DNA from: Rhizorhabdus wittichii RW1
GTDB lineage: Bacteria; Pseudomonadota; Alphaproteobacteria; Sphingomonadales; Sphingomonadaceae
Length of the DNA stretch: 64,000 nt
Reading direction: 5' to 3'
NCBI GenBank assembly: GCA_000016765.1
Contig: CP000699.1
Location: 186,001-250,000 of the forward strand
The notes under the pieces are model-generated. The model had not been told where the DNA came from. It saw nothing but the letters and a program-made list of their open reading frames with translations, and did no database searches. The first letter of the stretch is position 1, and each line of letters starts with the position of its first letter. Shown here one piece after another: positions 60,134 through 64,000 of this stretch. The position numbers and the translations under genes are program-made.

Positions 60134-60173
60134 GAAAAAGCCCGGACCTCAAGAGGTTCCGGGCTTTTTCTTG
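60134..60173 (+). terminator. Intrinsic terminator after ettA
   Basis: A GCCCGG-A-CCTC / GAGGTTCCGGGC stem with AAGA-type loop and one bulged base, preceded by AAAAA and followed by TTTTTCTTG, starts directly after the ettA stop. The A-run before and T-run after allow it to work in both directions. Confidence 0.9.
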
Positions 60174-60184
60174 TTCATTCCGAC

Positions 60185-60266
60185 CGTCATCCTGGCGAAA
60201 GCCAGGATCTCCCTTCTTCTTCGTCGGCAGGAAGGTAGTGAGATCCTGGCTTTCGCCAGGATGACG
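60185..60266. repeat. Dispersed inverted-repeat element, subfamily A copy 2
   Basis: About 82 bp from CGTCATCCTGGCGAAAGCCAGG to CCTGGCTTTCGCCAGGATGACG. Compared with 30058-30138 the stem base pairs change on both strands together (CCGG to CTGG with matching changes), so pairing is kept. Confidence 0.75.
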
Positions 60267-60272
60267 AACTCC

Positions 60273-60692
60273 TCACATATAGTTCATCGGGTCCGGCGTC
60301 GGCAGCTTGCAGGCGCTCTGGTAGCCGCGCTTGCACATCGCGACCTGGGCGCGCCAGTCGCGCATCGCCATGGCATAGGCCTCGCGCTGGCGGATGAAGG
60401 TCGCGTCGTTCTCCAGCACCTCGCGGTTGTGCTGGCGTAGCGCCGCTGCATAGGCCGCCTTGTCGGCCTCATATTGGGCCTGGTTCTCTTCGTTCTGCGC
60501 CTGCGCGACCGCGTTGTTGGTCTGGGTCTGGGCGATCGCGCTGCCGACCTTGTCGTTCAGCGCCCGGGTCTCCGGGACCTCGCGGGCGTCGGCGGCCTGG
60601 TGGGCGGGATCGGTCTGGGCCGGACTGCTCTGGGCCGCGAGCGGGGCGACGGCGATCAGCGCGGTGATCGCCAGGATCGAACGGGCTATCAT
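60273..60692 (-). CDS. Exported alanine/glutamine-rich protein, unknown function
   Basis: A 139-residue protein: signal peptide (MIARSILAITALIAVAPLAAQ), a long helical Ala/Gln/Asn-rich middle (likely coiled coil), and a C-terminal MCKRGYQSACKLP with two cysteines. GAGGAG before ATG 60692 supports the start. Similar small proteins occur across sphingomonads. Confidence 0.7.
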   Translation of the reverse strand: MIARSILAITALIAVAPLAAQSSPAQTDPAHQAADAREVPETRALNDKVGSAIAQTQTNNAVAQAQNEENQAQYEADKAAYAAALRQHNREVLENDATFIRQREAYAMAMRDWRAQVAMCKRGYQSACKLPTPDPMNYM

Positions 60693-60773
60693 GGTCAAGC
60701 TCCTCAACAAATGATCGAGGGGCTCAACGAACGGAGAGGGGCGGGCGTTCCGGCCCCCTCGCCAAAGGAAGCG

Positions 60774-61406
60774 TCAGGCCGGCGAGAACTCGCCGGTTTC
60801 CTCGTCGAGCAGGTGGAGGATGCCGTCGGCGACCGCGAAATAGGCGCCGTGGATCTTCAGCTTGCCCTTCTGCTCGCGGATCGGCACGCAGGGGAAGGTG
60901 CGCAGGTTGGCGATCGAGACCTTGACCGCCTCCCATTCGAGCGCGCGCACCGCTTCCTCGCCATGGCCATGCTCGGCGACGACCTTGTCGCGCGCCTCGT
61001 CGAGCATCGACATCCAGTCGGCGATGAAGCCGCCCTGGCCCTTCTCGGCATTTTCGAAGCGGCGGGTGAGCGCCGCCGCGCAGCCGCCGCAGCTCTGGTG
61101 GCCGAGCACGACGATCTCGGGCACTTCGAGCTGGGTCACCGCGAACTCCAGCGCCGCCGAGACGCCGTGACGGCCCGCCGTGGTCTCGAACGGCGGCACC
61201 ATGTTGGCGATGTTGCGGACCATGAAGATCTCGCCGGGCGAGGTGTCGAAGATGATCGTCGGATCGACCCGGCTGTCCGAGCAGGCGATCACCATCAAGC
61301 GGGGATTCTGCCCACTGGCGAGCTGCGTCCAGCGTTCGCGTTGTTGTTTCCAGCCATTCGCCTTGAAGCGGCGATAGCCCTCGATGAGCCCGGAGAAGTC
61401 GGTCAT
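60774..61406 (-). CDS. can: Beta-carbonic anhydrase
   Basis: Interconverts CO2 and bicarbonate. It has 210 residues with zinc ligands C42 (in ACSDSRVDP, with D44 and R46 as catalytic dyad), H103 and C106 (LGHQSCGGC). Its start is 67 bp from lipA, which is transcribed in the opposite direction. Confidence 0.93.
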
Positions 61407-61473
61407 GAGCGAGTGCCCTAGACCTGAGCGGGGGGACTGGCAAGAGCGGCCCTTATCGCCTATCTGGCATCCC

Positions 61474-62412
61474 ATGAGCGAACCCCTGCCGATCACCGAC
61501 GCCCCGAAGCAGCGCAAGCCCGACTGGATTCGGGTCAAGGCGCCGATGGGCCAGGCTTTCTCCGATACCAAGGCGCTGATGCGCCGCCTCAACCTCGCCA
61601 CCGTGTGCGAGGAGGCGGCCTGCCCGAACATCGGCGAATGCTGGACCAAGAAGCATGCGACGGTGATGATCCTGGGCGACACCTGCACCCGGGCCTGCGC
61701 CTTCTGCAACGTCAAGACGGGCATGCCGCGCCCGGTCGACGCGCTGGAGCCGCAGCATGTCGCCGACGCCGCGGCCGAGCTGGGGCTGGAGCATATCGTC
61801 GTCACATCGGTCGACCGCGACGACCTGCCCGACGGCGGCGCGAAGCAGTTCGTCAAGGTGATCGAGGCGCTGCGCCGGACCACGCCCAGGACGACGATCG
61901 AGATCCTTACCCCGGATTTCCGCAACAAGGCCGATGCGGCGATCGAGATGATCGTCGCGGCGCGGCCCGACGTCTACAACCATAATCTCGAAACGGTGCC
62001 GAGGCTCTATCCGACGATCCGGCCGGGCGCGCGCTATTATGCGTCGCTGCGCCTGCTGGAGACGGTCAAGCGGCTCGACCCGACGATCTTCACCAAGTCG
62101 GGCATCATGGTCGGGCTGGGCGAGGAGCGGCTCGAAGTCCATCAGGTGATGGACGACATGCGTTCGGCCGACATCGATTTCCTGACGATGGGCCAATATC
62201 TCCAGCCGACGCCGAAGCACGCCAAGGTCGCCGACTTCGTCGCGCCCAAGACCTTCGAGGCCTATGCCGCGATCGCGCGGGCGAAGGGCTTCCTGCTGGT
62301 CGCGGCGACCCCGCTGACCCGGTCGAGCTACCATGCCGGCGACGATTTCGTGAAGCTGCGCGACGCCCGCAATGCCGAGCTGGCCCGCAAGGCGGCGGTG
62401 CCGGCCGCCTGA
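61474..62412 (+). CDS. lipA: Lipoyl synthase
   Basis: A radical-SAM enzyme that inserts two sulfurs into octanoyl groups on lipoyl domains. It has 312 residues: auxiliary cluster C45-C50-C56 ([12 protein letters not shown]) with a Ser ligand in the C-terminal RSSYHAG, and the radical-SAM cluster C71-x3-C75-x2-C78 (CTRACAFC). ATG 61474 gives the usual N-terminus. Followed one base later by the Coq10-like gene. Confidence 0.96.
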
Positions 62413-62413
62413 C

Positions 62414-62899
62414 ATGCCTCGCCACCGCGAGACCCGGACGCTGCCCTATAGCCCGGAGCAGATGTACGCGCTCGTCGCCGATGTCGCGTCCTACGCCGAG
62501 TTCCTGCCCTGGGTGTCGGCGGTGCGCGTCCGCTCCGACAGCGAGACCGAGATGGTCGCCGACCTGATGGTCGGCTTCAAGGCGCTGCGCGAGAAGTTCA
62601 CCTCGAAGGTCAGCAAGCAGCGGCCGGCGAGCATCCATGTCGACTATGTCGATGGGCCGCTCAAATTTCTCCACAACGACTGGGCCTTCGCCGCCGACGG
62701 CAAGGGCGGGTCGATCGTCGACTTCTCGATCGACTTCGAGTTCCGGTCGCGGCTGTTCGAGATGATCGCCGGCCAGATGTTCGACCGGGCGCTCAGGATG
62801 ATGATCAACGCGTTCGAGGAGCGCGCGGCGAAGCTTTACGGCTCCTCGGCCAGCGTCGCCCCCGGCATCAGCAGCTCGAGCGCGCACAGCGCCGCCTGA
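62414..62899 (+). CDS. Coq10/RatA-like START-domain (SRPBCC) protein
   Basis: A 161-residue lipid-binding protein: [22 protein letters not shown] is the classic Coq10/RatA N-terminus, and the long C-terminal helix ([24 protein letters not shown]) closes the pocket. Proposed role in ubiquinone binding or delivery; E. coli RatA has been linked to 70S assembly. The lipA-coq10-like order is common in alphaproteobacteria. Its last 64 bp overlap the opposing cinA-like gene. Confidence 0.88.
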   Translation: MPRHRETRTLPYSPEQMYALVADVASYAEFLPWVSAVRVRSDSETEMVADLMVGFKALREKFTSKVSKQRPASIHVDYVDGPLKFLHNDWAFAADGKGGSIVDFSIDFEFRSRLFEMIAGQMFDRALRMMINAFEERAAKLYGSSASVAPGISSSSAHSAA

Positions 62900-63372
62900 A
62901 GCCGGACGCCGCCGCGTCCCAGGTCGCCGAAATGGCGCTTGTCGGCGGCGATGTCCTCGGGATCGGCGCCTTTCCGCGCGCGGCCGAACACCACCGTGCC
63001 GACCGGCTTCTTCTCGCTGCCGCCGCCGGGGCCCGCGACGCCGGTGATCGCCACCGCGGTGTCGGCGCCGCTCTGCTCCAGCGCGCCGCGCGCCATCGCC
63101 CAGGCGACCGCGATCGACACCGCGCCGAACGTCTCGATCATCTCGACCGATACGCCGAGCAGCGAGACCTTCGCCTCGTTCGAATAGGTGACGAAGCCGC
63201 AGCCGAGCACGTCCGACGATCCCGGGATCTCGGTCAGCGCGGCGGCGACGAGGCCGCCGGTGCAGCTCTCCGCCACCGCGATCTTGCGGCCCTCGGCGCG
63301 GTTCGCCTCGATCACCCGGCGCGCGGCCTCGACCAGCTCGGGGGGCAGCAATGTGTCTTGGTGCTCGGTCAC
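62836..63372 (-). CDS. CinA C-terminal domain protein (nicotinamide mononucleotide deamidase type)
   Basis: A 178-residue single-domain CinA (PncC-type) protein: [22 protein letters not shown] and [22 protein letters not shown]. Homologues deamidate NMN in the pyridine nucleotide cycle. The start is GTG 63372 with GGAAGAG upstream. It lies 16 bp after ispDF on the same strand and overlaps the Coq10-like gene end to end. Confidence 0.88.
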   Translation of the reverse strand: MTEHQDTLLPPELVEAARRVIEANRAEGRKIAVAESCTGGLVAAALTEIPGSSDVLGCGFVTYSNEAKVSLLGVSVEMIETFGAVSIAVAWAMARGALEQSGADTAVAITGVAGPGGGSEKKPVGTVVFGRARKGADPEDIAADKRHFGDLGRGGVRLQAALCALELLMPGATLAEEP

Positions 63373-63388
63373 GATCTCTTCCCCTTCG

Positions 63389-64000
63389 CTATATGGACGG
63401 CACGCGCACCGTTGCAACCGCCTGCGCCGCGATCCCCTCGCGCCGGCCGGTGAAGCCGAGCCGCTCGGTGGTGGTCGCCTTGACGCTGACCTGGCCCGCC
63501 GTCAGGCCGAGCAGGGCGGCGATCCGGTCGCGGATCGCCGCGCGGTGCGGGCCGACCTTGGGCGCTTCGCAGATGATGGTCAGGTCGACGAAGTCGACGA
63601 TCCCGCCCGCCGCCGCGACGAGGTCGCGGGCATGGGCCAGGAACATCGCCGAATCGGCGCCTTTCCAGCGTTGGTCGCTGGGCGGGAAATGGCTGCCGAT
63701 ATCGCCCGCCGCGATCGTGCCGAGCAGCGCGTCGGTCAGCGCGTGGAGCGCGACGTCGGCGTCGCTGTGCCCGGCGAGGGCGCGGTCATGGGCGATGCGG
63801 ACGCCGCCGAGCTGGACGCCGTCGCCGGCGGTGAAGCCGTGGACGTCGAAGCCCATCGCGGTGCGGCTGATCATCGCCATCCTTTCCTCGGCGGCCTCGA
63901 AATCGGCGGCAAAAGTGAGCTTCTCCAGGCTGCGGTCGCCCTCGACGATCGCGACCGACAGGCCGTGGGCGCGCGCGACCTGCGCGTCGTCGGTCGCTTC
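63389..64000 (-). CDS. ispDF: IspDF bifunctional isoprenoid enzyme (partial, 5' end off window)
   Basis: The MEP-pathway fusion. The visible C-terminal part is IspF (2-C-methyl-erythritol 2,4-cyclodiphosphate synthase): zinc ligands in GFDVHGF and [18 protein letters not shown], and [11 protein letters not shown]. The frame continues without stop from 63880 to the window edge; these 40 codons (including DDAQVAR and [10 protein letters not shown]) look like the C-terminus of IspD, so the ATG at 63880 is internal. The IspD active site is outside the window. Confidence 0.9.
   Translation of the reverse strand, partial: EATDDAQVARAHGLSVAIVEGDRSLEKLTFAADFEAAEERMAMISRTAMGFDVHGFTAGDGVQLGGVRIAHDRALAGHSDADVALHALTDALLGTIAAGDIGSHFPPSDQRWKGADSAMFLAHARDLVAAAGGIVDFVDLTIICEAPKVGPHRAAIRDRIAALLGLTAGQVSVKATTTERLGFTGRREGIAAQAVATVRVPSI

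Overview
The window looks like a chromosome segment of a GC-rich alphaproteobacterium, most likely family Sphingomonadaceae (Sphingomonas/Rhizorhabdus type). This rests on the protein sequences of era, rnc, lipA, ettA, cysS and priA, a fused ispDF, a DUF484-xerC pair, TorF-like porins and dispersed GC-rich inverted repeats. It splits into an acquired island (about 1-18722) and ordinary core chromosome (about 18723-64000).

Island. A small DUF2188 gene (minus strand) and a WYL-type regulator (plus strand) diverge from a short region whose two predicted promoters overlap a near-perfect 20-bp palindrome. The regulator is followed by six tightly packed plus-strand genes: a HepA/SNF2-like helicase with a C-terminal DUF3883 nuclease-like domain, a sacsin/Hsp90-type (GHKL) ATPase, a DUF1156 N6-adenine DNA methyltransferase, a HEPN-DUF499 ATPase, and a TIR-APAZ/short-Argonaute pair. 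The last two match a SPARTA system. Gaps are 36 bp or less and several junctions overlap, so the set reads as one transcription unit joining a helicase-methylase-ATPase antiphage module to an NAD-depleting Argonaute module under a BrxR/CapW-like regulator. The island ends at a complete tRNA-Arg(CCG) gene and a 42-bp fragment of a second tRNA-Arg copy, the expected footprint of integration into a tRNA gene. No integrase lies inside the window; the element probably continues to the left.

Core chromosome, 18785-35115. Genes for nth-dapB, a cupin/DUF922/sirtuin set, rnc-era, a flagellar block (fliPQR-flhB, then fliD-fliS behind a good sigma-28 promoter), priA, a transaldolase-like fsa, and DUF484-xerC.

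Region 35291-47996, all minus strand. A four-gene operon encodes a five-haem cytochrome, a two-domain HbpS/GlcG lipoprotein, an outer-membrane beta-barrel, and a 1353-residue decahaem cytochrome fused to an LVIVD-type propeller. It resembles a porin-cytochrome electron conduit, which is unexpected in this group. An acetolactate-synthase-like TPP enzyme and an aldehyde dehydrogenase lie just upstream on the same strand.

Region 48277-64000. cysS, a FecR-like/CHASE2-cyclase pair, rmuC, a GST, a TorF-like porin, an M28 peptidase, ettA, a beta-carbonic anhydrase, lipA-coq10-like, cinA-like and a truncated ispDF. Intergenic spaces hold at least three subfamilies of an 80-96 bp inverted-repeat element (two copies each here) and several larger palindromes.
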